Below are positions 1 to 8,749 of a DNA stretch of 64,000 bases, in pieces (position 1 is the stretch's first letter; every line of letters begins with the position of its first letter). Source of the DNA: Nitrosophilus labii (GTDB taxonomy: Bacteria; Campylobacterota; Campylobacteria; Campylobacterales; Nitratiruptoraceae); NCBI RefSeq assembly GCF_014466985.1, contig NZ_AP022827.1:38673-102672 (forward strand). Reading direction: 5' to 3'. Below the pieces are notes generated by a model, which worked only from the letters and a program-made list of their open reading frames with translations, ran no database searches and was not told where the DNA came from. The translations under genes and the position numbers were made by a program.

Positions 1-72
1 ATAGAAACAACAAAACAAACTTATGATAAATGGAAAAAAATATCTTTGGAACAAAATTTGAATACTTTTTAA
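1..72 (+). CDS. C-terminal end of an unidentified gene (partial)
   Basis: The window opens inside an open frame whose last 23 codons read to a TAA at 70-72. The residues (ending EQNLNTF) are polar and too few to identify a family. It is transcribed in the same direction as the ParA gene that follows after 89 bases. Only the reading frame and the stop are visible, so this is a weak call. Confidence 0.4.
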   Translation: METTKQTYDKWKKISLEQNLNTF

Positions 73-100
73 TCTAAAATATTAATATTTTATAAATATT

Positions 101-138
101 TAAACAATATCGTATTAATATTTAAACGATATTGTTTA
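101..138. promoter_or_regulatory. Inverted repeat upstream of parA (candidate partition or autoregulatory site)
   Basis: A perfect 12-base inverted repeat, TAAACAATATCG and CGATATTGTTTA, is separated by 14 bases and ends 23 bases before the ParA start. ParA operons are commonly autoregulated from such sites and may carry the centromere there. The short AT-rich palindromes at 812-840 between this gene and the next could be related sites. The role is inferred. Confidence 0.5.
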
Positions 139-161
139 GTTAAAACAAACAAGGCTTTATT

Positions 162-809
162 ATGCAAAAAGTAATCACTATCGCACACCAAAAAGGTGGT
201 GTCGGAAAATCTACGATAGCCTTAAATCTTGCAGTAGAGCTTGGCAAGAAATATCCGTTAAGCGTAATAGATTTAGACTATCAAAAAAGCATTAGTATAT
301 TTAACGAGAACAGAAAAGAAGTTGGGTTGAATCCTTTGAATATTATTTCAGTAGAAAGCCAAAAAGAGCTTATGAATATTATAGATAATGCAGATGGGAT
401 TATACTAATAGATAGTGGTGGATTTGATAGTGATCTAAATAGAATTGCTATTTTGGGAGCTGATATTATTATTACTCCTCTCTCTAACAATCTGATAGAA
501 ATCTACGGATTAGAAGCTTTTAAAAAGATATTAATAGATTTAAAACGAATAAGGTCGGATATAAAATCAAATATTCTTTTAAATAATGTCAATCCTCAAA
601 TTACAAAATCTATTGAAGAGTTAAAAGAATATATAAAATCAAATAGCCAATTTTTTAACATATTTGAAACTATATTAAGAAGAAGAGTTGATTTTGCAAA
701 GAGTTTTGAAACAGGAAAAAGCGTAGTGGAAATTGATAGATCCAGTAAGGCTTCTAAAGAGATAGATAGCTTGATAAGTGAAATCGAGTTAATATTGCAG
801 AAATATTGA
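162..809 (+). CDS. parA: ParA-family partition ATPase
   Basis: This 215-residue protein is a short ParA/MinD-type ATPase. The deviant Walker A motif KGGVGKST lies at residues 11-18, and the switch region DSGG lies near residue 84. There is no N-terminal DNA-binding extension, so it belongs with the small type Ib ParA proteins that pair with a small ribbon-helix-helix partner. Such ATPases segregate plasmids by binding nucleoid DNA. The next gene, 43 bases downstream, encodes a 69-residue protein that would fit the partner role. The perfect inverted repeat just upstream suggests autoregulation. Confidence 0.88.
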   Translation: MQKVITIAHQKGGVGKSTIALNLAVELGKKYPLSVIDLDYQKSISIFNENRKEVGLNPLNIISVESQKELMNIIDNADGIILIDSGGFDSDLNRIAILGADIIITPLSNNLIEIYGLEAFKKILIDLKRIRSDIKSNILLNNVNPQITKSIEELKEYIKSNSQFFNIFETILRRRVDFAKSFETGKSVVEIDRSSKASKEIDSLISEIELILQKY

Positions 810-852
810 TACAATATTATAATAATATTACAATAATATCAAAAGGATATTT

Positions 853-1062
853 ATGGGAAAATTTGACAATTTGGAAAACAAGCTTGACAAAGTAGTAAAT
901 AAAGCCTCTTTGAAAAGCAAAAACGATAAAAATACAAAGAATATTCTAATTTATAATGTTCCTGTAGAATGGACGGAGATTTTAAAAGAAAATGGTATCT
1001 CTTTTTCCTCTTATGCGAAGATGGCTATACTTGAAAAAATGAAAAAAGACGGATTGGTTTGA
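853..1062 (+). CDS. Small ParA-partner-like protein
   Basis: This 69-residue protein has a lysine-rich, probably disordered N-terminus. Its C-terminus (from about residue 38: YNVPVEWTEILKENG, then SSYAKMAILEKM) resembles a ribbon-helix-helix fold, with a strand followed by two helices. It has an AAAGGATATTT ribosome site and directly follows parA. The position and size match ParG- or ParB-like centromere-binding partners of type Ib ParA. The family assignment is inferred from context, not from a diagnostic motif. Confidence 0.6.
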   Translation: MGKFDNLENKLDKVVNKASLKSKNDKNTKNILIYNVPVEWTEILKENGISFSSYAKMAILEKMKKDGLV

Positions 1063-1090
1063 AAATATCTCTATATAAAATATAAGGAAT

Positions 1091-1783
1091 ATGGTGACTA
1101 AAAAAATATTTTTGATATCAATATTGTTATTATCTTTATTTGCATTTGAATCAAAATATCTCCCAAACTATAACATAGATATTAAATGCGATAAAATCTT
1201 GCATAAAAAAGCATTTGATATCTGTTACTCCTGTAAATGGAAAACGCCTAAAATGGTTGTCTATCAAGTCGATGGCAATTTGATAGATAGTAAAAATTTA
1301 TCAAGAAAACATTTGCGTTTTAAACCAGACTATCAGTTACCTACAAAGTGCAGAAGTTATTCAAAAGACTACTCAAAAACAGGATTTGATAGAGGACATT
1401 TAGCTCCTAATGCTGTATTTGATTATGATAGAAAAGTGCAAAAAGAGACTTTTTTAATGAGCAATATCGCTCCACAAAAACCAAAACTCAATCGTAGATT
1501 GTGGACAAAGATAGAGCGATTTGTAAGACTTCAAGCAAGAAAATATAGAAAAATAAGCGTAATAACAGGCGTTTGTGGGAGCAATGGCACATTGGGCAAA
1601 AAGAGGCATAATGTAAATATTCCAAAATGGTGGTATAAAATAATATTTTTGCCAAATGGAAAAACTATCTGCTTTTTAGTTCCTAATATAAATACGGAAA
1701 TGAGTAGGGCAAAGGCAAAAGAGTTTTTGGTTCAGATAGAAAATATAGAAAGAATTTGTAATATTTCTATAAGGAAAGAATAA
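1091..1783 (+). CDS. Secreted DNA/RNA non-specific endonuclease (NUC/EndA family)
   Basis: This 230-residue protein starts with a signal peptide (about residues 1-19, hydrophobic ISILLLSLFAF). It carries the beta-beta-alpha metal nuclease signature DRGHLAPNA near residue 98 followed by a downstream Asn (SNIAPQ) and NRRLW. In this family the His of DRGH is the general base and the later Asn binds Mg2+. The enzyme would act in the periplasm or outside the cell. Relatives occur on many mobile elements, where entry-exclusion or nutrient roles have been suggested. It shares one base with the next gene. Confidence 0.85.
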   Translation: MVTKKIFLISILLLSLFAFESKYLPNYNIDIKCDKILHKKAFDICYSCKWKTPKMVVYQVDGNLIDSKNLSRKHLRFKPDYQLPTKCRSYSKDYSKTGFDRGHLAPNAVFDYDRKVQKETFLMSNIAPQKPKLNRRLWTKIERFVRLQARKYRKISVITGVCGSNGTLGKKRHNVNIPKWWYKIIFLPNGKTICFLVPNINTEMSRAKAKEFLVQIENIERICNISIRKE

Positions 1784-2091
1784 TGAAATATGCAATTATC
1801 ATATCTCCTAATAACAGAGAGATAAATTTAAAAAAGATTGAACCCTTAACTTCAGATAACAATGAAAATTTCTTTTCTTTCACTTCATCTATAGCCTTTG
1901 TAGATGATTTTCCTATCTTTAATTTTCCTATGTTAAATGAACAAGGAAAACAAAGCAATAAAAAGTTTTTTCTGTGCACTGATAGTGATATAGTTGAAGT
2001 TGAAGGCATTGCTATTATTCCTATTCCTAATAAAACAATCGCTCCTACTTTGATCGATAAATTGAAAGATATGATAGAGTGGCAAAACTAA
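1783..2091 (+). CDS. Hypothetical protein cotranscribed with the nuclease
   Basis: I do not recognise this 102-residue protein. Its start codon overlaps the nuclease stop by one base (TAATG), so the two are translationally coupled. It lacks a signal peptide and membrane segments. A nuclease inhibitor role is conceivable from the position, but nothing in the sequence supports it directly. The methyltransferase gene begins 9 bases later with its own AGGAG site. Confidence 0.6.
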   Translation: MKYAIIISPNNREINLKKIEPLTSDNNENFFSFTSSIAFVDDFPIFNFPMLNEQGKQSNKKFFLCTDSDIVEVEGIAIIPIPNKTIAPTLIDKLKDMIEWQN

Positions 2092-2100
2092 GGAGATTAT

Positions 2101-4110
2101 ATGCGAATTGAAAAAATAGAACAAACAGAAGCAGTTCTAAATGAAATAGAAACACTTAAAAAATATTTTCCTCAATATTTCGATAAAAATGGAAAATTTC
2201 TCATAGAAAAGTTCAAAGCATCTATTGAAAAATCCACAGACATATCTAAAGAAAGCTTCTCTCTTGAATGGCTTGGAAAAACATATTCAAGGGTTTTAAC
2301 TCACGAACCTGCAAGAACATTTATAAAAGAAAACATGGAATGGAATGTAAAAGAAGAAAATAAAAATAGTCAAAATTTACTTATCAAAGGAGATAATTTA
2401 GAGGTATTAAAACATATGGTTAATGCTTATGAGGGTGAGATCAAAATGGTATACATTGATCCTCCATATAATACTGGAGATGACGGTTTTGTATATCATG
2501 ATAATAGACAATTTAGACCTGATGAATTAGCAAAACTTGCTGGTATTGATATCGAAAAAGCAAAAAGAATTTTAGATTTTATAAATAGTAAAAGTAATTC
2601 TCATTCTGCATGGCTTACATTTATGTATCCTAGACTTTATATCGCAAAAAATTTATTAGCAAACGAAGGTTCCATATTTATCAGTATAGATGACAATGAA
2701 TATGCACAGTTAAAGTTATTAACTGATGAAATTTTTGGTGAAGAAAACTTCATCTGTACTTTTGTTTGGCAAAAAAACTTTGCACCGAAAAATGACAATA
2801 AGTATATCTCTATAAGCCATGAATATATTTTATGCTATGCAAAAAACAAAGAAAAATTTGAACGAAATTTACTTCCTAGAGAAGACAAGCACAACAAAGA
2901 TTACAAAAATCCTGACAATGATCCAAGAGGACCTTGGACAAGTGGATCAATGTTGGCTACTACTTTTTCTGAAAAAGGAGTTTTTCCTATAGTTTCTCCA
3001 AATGGCAAAGAACATTGGCCACCTAAAGGAAGATGTTGGCGATATTCTCAAAACAAGATAGAAGAGCTGATAAAAGATAATCGTATATGGTTTGGAAAAG
3101 ATGGTAATGGAGTTCCAAGAGTGAAAAGATTTTTATTTGAAATGCCTAGCGGAATAGTACCTCAAAGTTGGCTACCTTATACTTTAGCTGGAAGTGGACA
3201 AGATGGTTCTCAAGAAGTTAAATCTATTTTCGATAATAAAGTCGTTTTTCCATTTCCAAAACCAACAAAGTTAATAAAATACTTTATACAAATTGCAACG
3301 AATTCATCGGATATAATTCTTGACTTCTTCGCTGGTAGCGGAACCACAGGCGATGCAGTAATGCAACTCAACGCTGAAGATGGAGGAGATAGAAAATATA
3401 TTCTTGTCCAACTTCCAGAACCGATCGATCCTAAGAAAAACAAAACAGCATATGAATTCGTCAAAAATGAACTAGGCCTTGATAATCCAACAATATTTGA
3501 TATAACCAAAGAGAGACTTGTAAGATCTTCTAAAAAAGTAGTAAGCGATAAAGAAAAAGAGATTCAAGAAATTCAAGAAAAGATATCGAAAGTAAAAAGC
3601 AAAGAGAAAAGAACAACAAAAGATGAAAGCAAATTAATTGAACTGAAAGAGATTTTGGACAAAAAAAAGCAAGAACTTGATCAGATAAAGTCTATGGATT
3701 TAGGATTTAAAATTTTTGAAACAATAAATATTCCAAAAGAACTTTTAGAAGACATCGAAGAACTCAGGGATAATCTTTTGTTACCAAAAGATATTGATAC
3801 CGATACTCTTCTTACCACTTGGAAGCTTTATGACGGTTCAAAACTAACGCAAAAACCAATAAAAATTGATTTAGAAGGCTATACCGCCTATCTTGTCGAT
3901 AGCCGTCTCTATCTTCTAAATTCTAGATTTACCACCGATAATCTTGCGGTAATGCTAAAAAAGATAGACGAGGATAACTCCTTTGCTCCATCCAAGATTG
4001 TCGCTAACGGATACGCTTTAAGCTCTAAAGCGCAAAGAGAGCTGTACGAGGGTATTCTCAACTTTGTCAACAAAAAACATATTGAATTAGAATTTATCGT
4101 AAGGTACTAA
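2101..4110 (+). CDS. mod: Type III restriction-modification adenine methyltransferase (Mod), apparently intact
   Basis: This 669-residue protein is a beta-class N6-adenine methyltransferase. The catalytic motif IV DPPYNTG lies near residue 120 and the S-adenosylmethionine motif I (DFFAGSGTT) near residue 410, which is the beta-class order. A target-recognition stretch lies between them, and a coiled coil (KEKEIQEIQEKISK onward) follows around residue 485. The length is normal for Mod. A Res start follows after one base but is truncated, so Mod probably survives as an orphan methyltransferase. No simple-sequence repeat suggesting phase variation is present. Confidence 0.9.
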   Translation: MRIEKIEQTEAVLNEIETLKKYFPQYFDKNGKFLIEKFKASIEKSTDISKESFSLEWLGKTYSRVLTHEPARTFIKENMEWNVKEENKNSQNLLIKGDNLEVLKHMVNAYEGEIKMVYIDPPYNTGDDGFVYHDNRQFRPDELAKLAGIDIEKAKRILDFINSKSNSHSAWLTFMYPRLYIAKNLLANEGSIFISIDDNEYAQLKLLTDEIFGEENFICTFVWQKNFAPKNDNKYISISHEYILCYAKNKEKFERNLLPREDKHNKDYKNPDNDPRGPWTSGSMLATTFSEKGVFPIVSPNGKEHWPPKGRCWRYSQNKIEELIKDNRIWFGKDGNGVPRVKRFLFEMPSGIVPQSWLPYTLAGSGQDGSQEVKSIFDNKVVFPFPKPTKLIKYFIQIATNSSDIILDFFAGSGTTGDAVMQLNAEDGGDRKYILVQLPEPIDPKKNKTAYEFVKNELGLDNPTIFDITKERLVRSSKKVVSDKEKEIQEIQEKISKVKSKEKRTTKDESKLIELKEILDKKKQELDQIKSMDLGFKIFETINIPKELLEDIEELRDNLLLPKDIDTDTLLTTWKLYDGSKLTQKPIKIDLEGYTAYLVDSRLYLLNSRFTTDNLAVMLKKIDEDNSFAPSKIVANGYALSSKAQRELYEGILNFVNKKHIELEFIVRY

Positions 4111-4111
4111 A

Positions 4112-4336
4112 ATGGGATTTCGATTTGAAAGAAATTTGCCTCATCAAACGAGAGCAATAGAGTCAATTATTGAGATATATAAAAACTTGCCTATTGAACA
4201 AAGAGATGACTACCTAAAAAATTATGCTAACCCTATTATAGCTCATACAAATTCTTTACGCTATAGCGATAATATTCTTCGCATAATGCAACTTAATGGT
4301 ATCCCAGGGGGAGTAAAGCTTTATTTTAAAATGTAG
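4112..4336 (+). pseudogene. res: Truncated type III restriction subunit (Res N-terminus)
   Basis: This 74-codon fragment begins like a type III Res protein (MGFRFERNLPHQTRAIESI), the segment that normally precedes the Walker A motif of a subunit of roughly 900 residues. The frame ends at codon 75 with no helicase motifs, and unrelated DNA follows. Position immediately after Mod is the canonical mod-res arrangement. The system has therefore lost restriction activity in this window. Confidence 0.75.
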
Positions 4337-4366
4337 GAAAATAAGGAGTTTTGATAATCATTAAAT

Positions 4367-4388
4367 TAGTTTTTTACCGCAAAAACTA
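4367..4388. other. AT-rich stem-loop between the Res remnant and the duplicated transfer fragment
   Basis: TAGTTTTT and AAAAACTA form a perfect 8-base inverted repeat around a 6-base loop, followed by CTTTTTG. It lies in the 121-base gap after the truncated Res frame. It could be a weak terminator or a regulatory site for the small membrane protein gene that follows. Confidence 0.35.
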
Positions 4389-4457
4389 CTTTTTGATATA
4401 ATTAATCAAAGTAATGCTTCATATGTAACTAATCGTATCATGTTTTAAGGAAAAATT

Positions 4458-4760
4458 ATGTTAAGAGCTTTAAAATCTTATTTATTGAAAGTAATCCTTA
4501 TGTATTTAATGCTTGCTGTGTTTGGTGCAATTGCTTTTGTCGCATTAATTTTCGTTGACGATTATAAAACAGCGGTTGAGTGGATTACAGGTATTACAAC
4601 AAATGGTTTGGGAAAAGTTGTATTGTCTATGCCTATTTGGTTTCCATTGCTATCTTCTTTTAAAAGAGATGGTTTTAAGAAAAGTCCAGCAGAAAGAGAA
4701 GTAGAAAAATACAACACAGCAGAAGCATTTAATGATTATTCTTTTTTTGGCGGAAAATAG
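4458..4760 (+). CDS. Small membrane protein, second copy of the gene before traG
   Basis: This 100-residue protein has one long hydrophobic segment (about residues 11-34) and is a diverged copy of the protein encoded at 40391-40717. Both share ILMYLMLAVFGAIAFVA, DDYKTAVEWIT and TNGLGKVVLSMPIWFP. A 59-base stretch (4488-4546) is identical to 40430-40488, although the flanks have diverged. It is followed by a broken traG start exactly as the other copy precedes intact traG. It may still be translated (AAGG site), but its partner gene is dead. Confidence 0.65.
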   Translation: MLRALKSYLLKVILMYLMLAVFGAIAFVALIFVDDYKTAVEWITGITTNGLGKVVLSMPIWFPLLSSFKRDGFKKSPAEREVEKYNTAEAFNDYSFFGGK

Positions 4761-4769
4761 GAGAATAAT

Positions 4770-4901
4770 GTGAAAAAAATTATTTTTCTATCTGTAATAT
4801 TTACAAGTATAACTTATGCAGCGGGATATAATGGCGTGATATATACTTGGGGTTACGCAGATGTTATAAAAAATACTAAATTTAACATTTTTGTCGATTA
4901 G
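4770..4901 (+). pseudogene. traG 5' fragment (degraded duplicate)
   Basis: A GTG-initiated frame of 43 codons reproduces the signal peptide and start of the TraG protein at 40739: AAGYNGVIYTWGYADVI is shared exactly. After that the frame runs into unrelated sequence and stops at 4899-4901. It lies 10 bases after the duplicated small membrane gene, as in the intact locus. The fragment marks the end point of an old duplication or of a recombination event with a related plasmid. Confidence 0.75.
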
Positions 4902-4991
4902 AATTACTATTTTTTTGAATTTTTTATTTCTTTTCCTCTTCTATTTAGCTTATATATTAATTTTGTTTGTTTTAAGGGAGAAGATTCCCCC

Positions 4992-6275
4992 TCAAATACT
5001 GTCTAATTCGTCTAAAAACTTTGGAATTTCATCAGTAGTTATATTATCCGATAATTCGGTATATTTCTTTTGGATTTTTTCAATATTTGAAATAAACTTT
5101 GGCTCTTTTGGCTCTCTGTGGATATATTTTAGTTTGGCTTTCGTTATATCCGGTGCGATGCTTTTGATATAAAATTCAAGGTTGGCCAAGCGTTGTATTT
5201 CTGATGCAAGCACGAGAGGTTTTGTTTTTTTCTGTTTGCTTGCGGTAATTCTATCTGCCATATCCGCACTTCCCATTGATCTGCTTTCGCTATATTCAAG
5301 AACTTCCTGTTGTCCAAGCATTTTTTCAAGAAATTCCGCATTTGTAGTTCTGTAAACAAGTATTGTGTTTGTATTGCCAAGAATAGTTCTTGCAATCTCT
5401 TTCCCATAAATATCTTCAAGATGTTGAAATTCCTGTACACTGTAAATGATTCTCCCACCTTTAGATCTGGCTAGTGTAATCAGGTCAATCACTTTTTCAA
5501 GTTTTTGAAGCTTTGGAAACTCATCTAGCCAAAAATATACTTCTCTTAAATTATCATCTTCCATCGAAAGAAGTTCTGAAGCGACAATTTCGATGCCTAT
5601 TCGATAAAGAGGCAAAACCGCATTGATGATTTTCGGATCAGCGAGTAAAAAGAGGTTGTTTTTGAGGGAGAAGTCTTTTAGCCATTTTTTAAAGCTAAAA
5701 TCTCCGTCTATTGTACTAAGATACTGAAGAGATCTAACAGTTGTTTTTGCTATTATGGTTTCAAGGATTTCTCGTGTATGTTTCTGGTCCTCTTCGTTTA
5801 TATAAAAATCAAGAAGCGCCGCGCACTCTTTATCTTCTTTTTTTATTCTTGCAATTTTTTCAAAATTTGTAATTGTATTCCATAAATCTTTGTTTTTAGG
5901 TTCTTTTTTCGTTTTGAAAAGATATAATAAAACTGCCTCGACAATATTACGAGCCGCATTATCCCAGTAAGGATCTTTTGCTTTTGGATTTTCGGGAACA
6001 AGTGCGCAAGCAATGGCCGTAATATCGTGATAGGTTTCAATATCGTTAAAAATATTCCATCCGATGCTACGTTTGTCAAATGGACAGAAAATATAATCTT
6101 TATCCCTATTAAAATATACGGAGGTATAGTCTCCTTTGATATCTACGATCAGCTTTTTTGATTCGATAACGTTGTCAAACAGTTGCATCATCCCTTGAGT
6201 TTTACCTGTACCTGTGCCGCCGAGAAATAAAATATGCTGTTTTAGCGCTTTTTTTGGAAATAAAAGTTTTGCCAT
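4992..6275 (-). CDS. VirD4/TraD-type coupling ATPase lacking its membrane domain
   Basis: This 427-residue protein starts almost directly at the nucleotide-binding domain: Walker A GGTGTGKT is at residues 19-26 and a Walker B region (VYFWLDEFPKL) near residue 245. Later text (GGRIIYSVQEFQHLEDIYG) matches the TraD/TrwB coupling-protein family, which docks relaxosomes to type IV secretion systems. The transmembrane N-terminus is missing here but is encoded by the gene just upstream. A separate ribosome site (AAAGGAG) precedes the ATG, so this is a true two-gene split, not a frameshift. Confidence 0.8.
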   Translation of the reverse strand: MAKLLFPKKALKQHILFLGGTGTGKTQGMMQLFDNVIESKKLIVDIKGDYTSVYFNRDKDYIFCPFDKRSIGWNIFNDIETYHDITAIACALVPENPKAKDPYWDNAARNIVEAVLLYLFKTKKEPKNKDLWNTITNFEKIARIKKEDKECAALLDFYINEEDQKHTREILETIIAKTTVRSLQYLSTIDGDFSFKKWLKDFSLKNNLFLLADPKIINAVLPLYRIGIEIVASELLSMEDDNLREVYFWLDEFPKLQKLEKVIDLITLARSKGGRIIYSVQEFQHLEDIYGKEIARTILGNTNTILVYRTTNAEFLEKMLGQQEVLEYSESRSMGSADMADRITASKQKKTKPLVLASEIQRLANLEFYIKSIAPDITKAKLKYIHREPKEPKFISNIEKIQKKYTELSDNITTDEIPKFLDELDSI

Positions 6276-6287
6276 AGTTTGCTCCTT

Positions 6288-6737
6288 TTAAAATTTTCTA
6301 TCGCAATATTCATCTTCAATCTCAAAAACAATCACTTTATCCTCGTTTTCATATTGTTTGTTAAACTCATCTACGCAAACAAGTTTAGCTCCCCGGATAT
6401 ATTCATCGATGATTAATTGCTCATTTGCTTCTATGACCTTTTTTTGCCAAAGATCCGCAAATCTTTTGCCTATAAATCTTACGCCCAAAAAACCTATCAA
6501 GAGTATTACAATAAAACTATCGTCAAGCCATACAAAATGCTCTATACTTTCATTGCGTGCCATCATTCCAAAAAGCGTTATCTGCTTATATGCAAAATAG
6601 CCAAGAATAAGAAGTATTGAGGGAGAGAGAAGTATAATTTTGTGAATAAACCAGTTTTTTACTCCCATGGATATGTCAAGCTGTAATACCTCACTACCTC
6701 TAAACGGACTTTTTCCATGGATGATGTTTTGTCCCAT
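6288..6737 (-). CDS. Membrane domain of a split TraD-type coupling protein
   Basis: This 149-residue protein has two membrane segments (about residues 35-50 and 72-87). It ends with the sequence IDEYIRGAKLV, which in full-length TraD proteins lies between the membrane domain and the ATPase core. The ATPase gene starts 12 bases after its stop. The two chains probably assemble in the inner membrane. Family knowledge says coupling proteins need the membrane part for hexamer assembly and contact with the secretion channel. Confidence 0.65.
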   Translation of the reverse strand: MGQNIIHGKSPFRGSEVLQLDISMGVKNWFIHKIILLSPSILLILGYFAYKQITLFGMMARNESIEHFVWLDDSFIVILLIGFLGVRFIGKRFADLWQKKVIEANEQLIIDEYIRGAKLVCVDEFNKQYENEDKVIVFEIEDEYCDRKF

Positions 6738-6746
6738 ATCAGCTCC

Positions 6747-6989
6747 TTATATCGTGTTTGTTTCCTGTTTGGATTTTGACTGTTGCGCAACTCTCAACTC
6801 AGCCGCTTTTTTTGATAGTCCAGAACTATCCAAAAGCTCTTCAATTAGCTGGCTTTTCGTAATGCCAAACGTATTGCAAACGTATTGCAGATCGTCATTG
6901 AGTTTGGATGATATTTTGATAGTCAGTGAGACTTTTTTCGTGTTCTCGTTTGCGCACAGTTTTTTAAGCACATTATCGATTGCCGCCAT
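6747..6989 (-). CDS. Ribbon-helix-helix DNA-binding protein (possible relaxosome accessory)
   Basis: The start is chosen at MAAIDNVLKK because a strong AAAGGAGG site precedes it. The 80-residue product contains a strand-helix-helix pattern (VSLTIKISSKLNDDLQYVCNTFGITKSQLIEELLD) typical of ribbon-helix-helix proteins. It lies 9 bases upstream of the split coupling-protein genes on the same strand. The context suggests a TraM- or MobC-like factor that bridges DNA and the coupling protein, but an antitoxin or repressor role cannot be excluded. Confidence 0.6.
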   Translation of the reverse strand: MAAIDNVLKKLCANENTKKVSLTIKISSKLNDDLQYVCNTFGITKSQLIEELLDSSGLSKKAAELRVAQQSKSKQETNTI

Positions 6990-7108
6990 GTAACCTCCTT
7001 TGTTTTTTACTGCCTCATATATATACATAATTCGAAGTTTTTCTCCCCTCAAAACCTCTTTTAAACCGGCCGGATTTTTTCAAAAAGAATTTGCAGAAAC
7101 AAGCAGAG

Positions 7109-8644
7109 CTAAGGAAGCCGAACGACAGTGAGGAGTCCTAAAAAGCTTACCGCTTCTTCATACGTAACTACTCCCGCATCTATATGTTCGCCGATAGTTT
7201 TATTGAATACCTCCAGTAAAAAGGTGCCCGATCCGCATGCGGGATCCAATACGACATCATCTCTATCTATCTCTATTCTGTCGATTATATATCTTGCAAC
7301 GCTTGGTTTGGTGTAATATTCTCCTAGTTTTTTTCGTTGGGAGCCTTCCAAAAATCTATCGTAAATACCCGTTAGAATATCGCCTCTTATCGTTGTAAAA
7401 TCAAATTTTGAGAAGTGCATAAGAGAGAGCTCTATTGCTTGAGAAAGTCGTTCGTTTTCGCTTCCAAGAACCCAGTCAAGCTCCATTTCTTCAAATACCG
7501 AATAGTAGATCGTTTTTGCTTTTTCGTAAACATCCTTGAGCAGTTTCATGTAAGTCAGCTCAAAATACTCTCTCATCATCTGGAAAGCTTTGATACCGCC
7601 ATTACACAAATATCTTTTCTCTCCAAAAAATCCGTGATCCTCGAAGAAACGAAGCAAAAGAATTCTTGCTAATATCATATTTGCCGTCTCGATGGCAAAA
7701 AGTTCTTGTATAACCTCCTCTTTTTTCTTTCCAATTCTTGATCTAAACTCAGGAAGCCATACAAGTGCCAGTTTGGCGATGGAGATATTTGACATCACCT
7801 TTTCTTTGATACGCTCTACATCTTCATCATGCTCAAGTGCTCTTTCATAACCTATTACCTGTCCTTGCAGCTCAAAGGGCTCCAAAGAGAGCTTTTTGAC
7901 TCCATCATATTTTTCTTCAAAATCATCGATAGCTTTTAAAATCTCTTCAATTTTTGGCTGCACATCCTCTAGAGCCTCCTTTGTGGCGCTTTGAAGAAGA
8001 ATGGTTGCTCTTTTGATGGCATGAAAAAATTCTTGTTTGGCTTTCTCCGCCCTTTTTTGTTCTGCTTTAGTAGTATCCTGCGGTTTAAGGGAAATAACAG
8101 CTATAGAAGAGGTATCTCCGGTTCTAAACTTATCCAAAGCTACTTTTATTGAGGATTTATCGGCGGCTATACTAGCGGTTTGCTCTTTGAACCATTGATC
8201 ATTGTGTTTTAGCGCCTCTTCCCACTCTATAACTATATCTTTACTGCTGTCGTAATTCAAGGAGCTTCCTACCGTAACAGGACGGATGACCATCCTTTCC
8301 GGATCGATCATAATGAAATAGTTGGTATCGAGGGTGATATATTTTTCTTTGTCTTTTAATATCTTGTTTCTGCTTCCAGGGGTTTTGAATGCGGTTCGTT
8401 CATCTTTTACTTCGCAAACTACCCAATCACCAAGAATAGGTTTTCCTTTTTCTTTGGTACCTACTTCTGTCTTGATAACTAAATCGGGTATCCCCTGTCC
8501 CAGTTCACTTCCAGAATCTACGATAATATTTTTTGATTTGTGTCCCAAGGATTCAAAAATACTTTTGATACTGGGATACATATTTCTTTCATAACCGGAT
8601 TTTGTTTCTTTGATTTCTTTAATATGTTCCTGCAACTTGCTCAT
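7109..8644 (-). pseudogene. Type IIG restriction-modification protein, C-terminally truncated
   Basis: The 511-residue frame has an N-terminal PD-(D/E)XK nuclease motif (GIPDLVI ... VVCEVKDE, about residues 50-80). A helical connector follows, then the start of an N6-adenine methylase (GEYYTKPSVARYIID, motif I VLDPACGSGTF near residue 470). It breaks off about 40 residues after motif I with an aberrant tail (FLGLLTVVRLP). The catalytic NPPY motif and target-recognition domain are missing, so methylation should be lost. The nuclease half may be translated but is unlikely to be active alone. Confidence 0.75.
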
Positions 8645-8655
8645 ATTTTTCCCCT

Positions 8656-8687
8656 AATTTAACAGAATTACAGCCCAATGTTAAATT
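8656..8687. promoter_or_regulatory. Inverted repeat upstream of the truncated restriction-modification gene
   Basis: AATTTAACA and TGTTAAATT form a perfect 9-base inverted repeat with a 14-base spacer, 12 bases before the gene start on the minus strand. The spacing suggests binding by a dimeric regulator to two half-sites about two helical turns apart. The same arm-spacer geometry occurs upstream of parA, but the sequence differs. Confidence 0.4.
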
Positions 8688-8749
8688 AAATTATCTTATT
8701 TTCTTCCTTAAAGTAGAATCGATTAATTGTCTATTCTTAATTTCAACTT

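Noticed and set aside
4891..5172. 93-codon hydrophobic plus-strand ORF
   Set aside because: It overlaps the end of the coupling ATPase on the other strand and the dead traG fragment, and has no ribosome site.
6275..6288. Frameshift explanation for the split coupling protein
   Set aside because: The upstream frame ends with its own stop, and AAAGGAG plus ATG precede the ATPase, so the split looks genuine.
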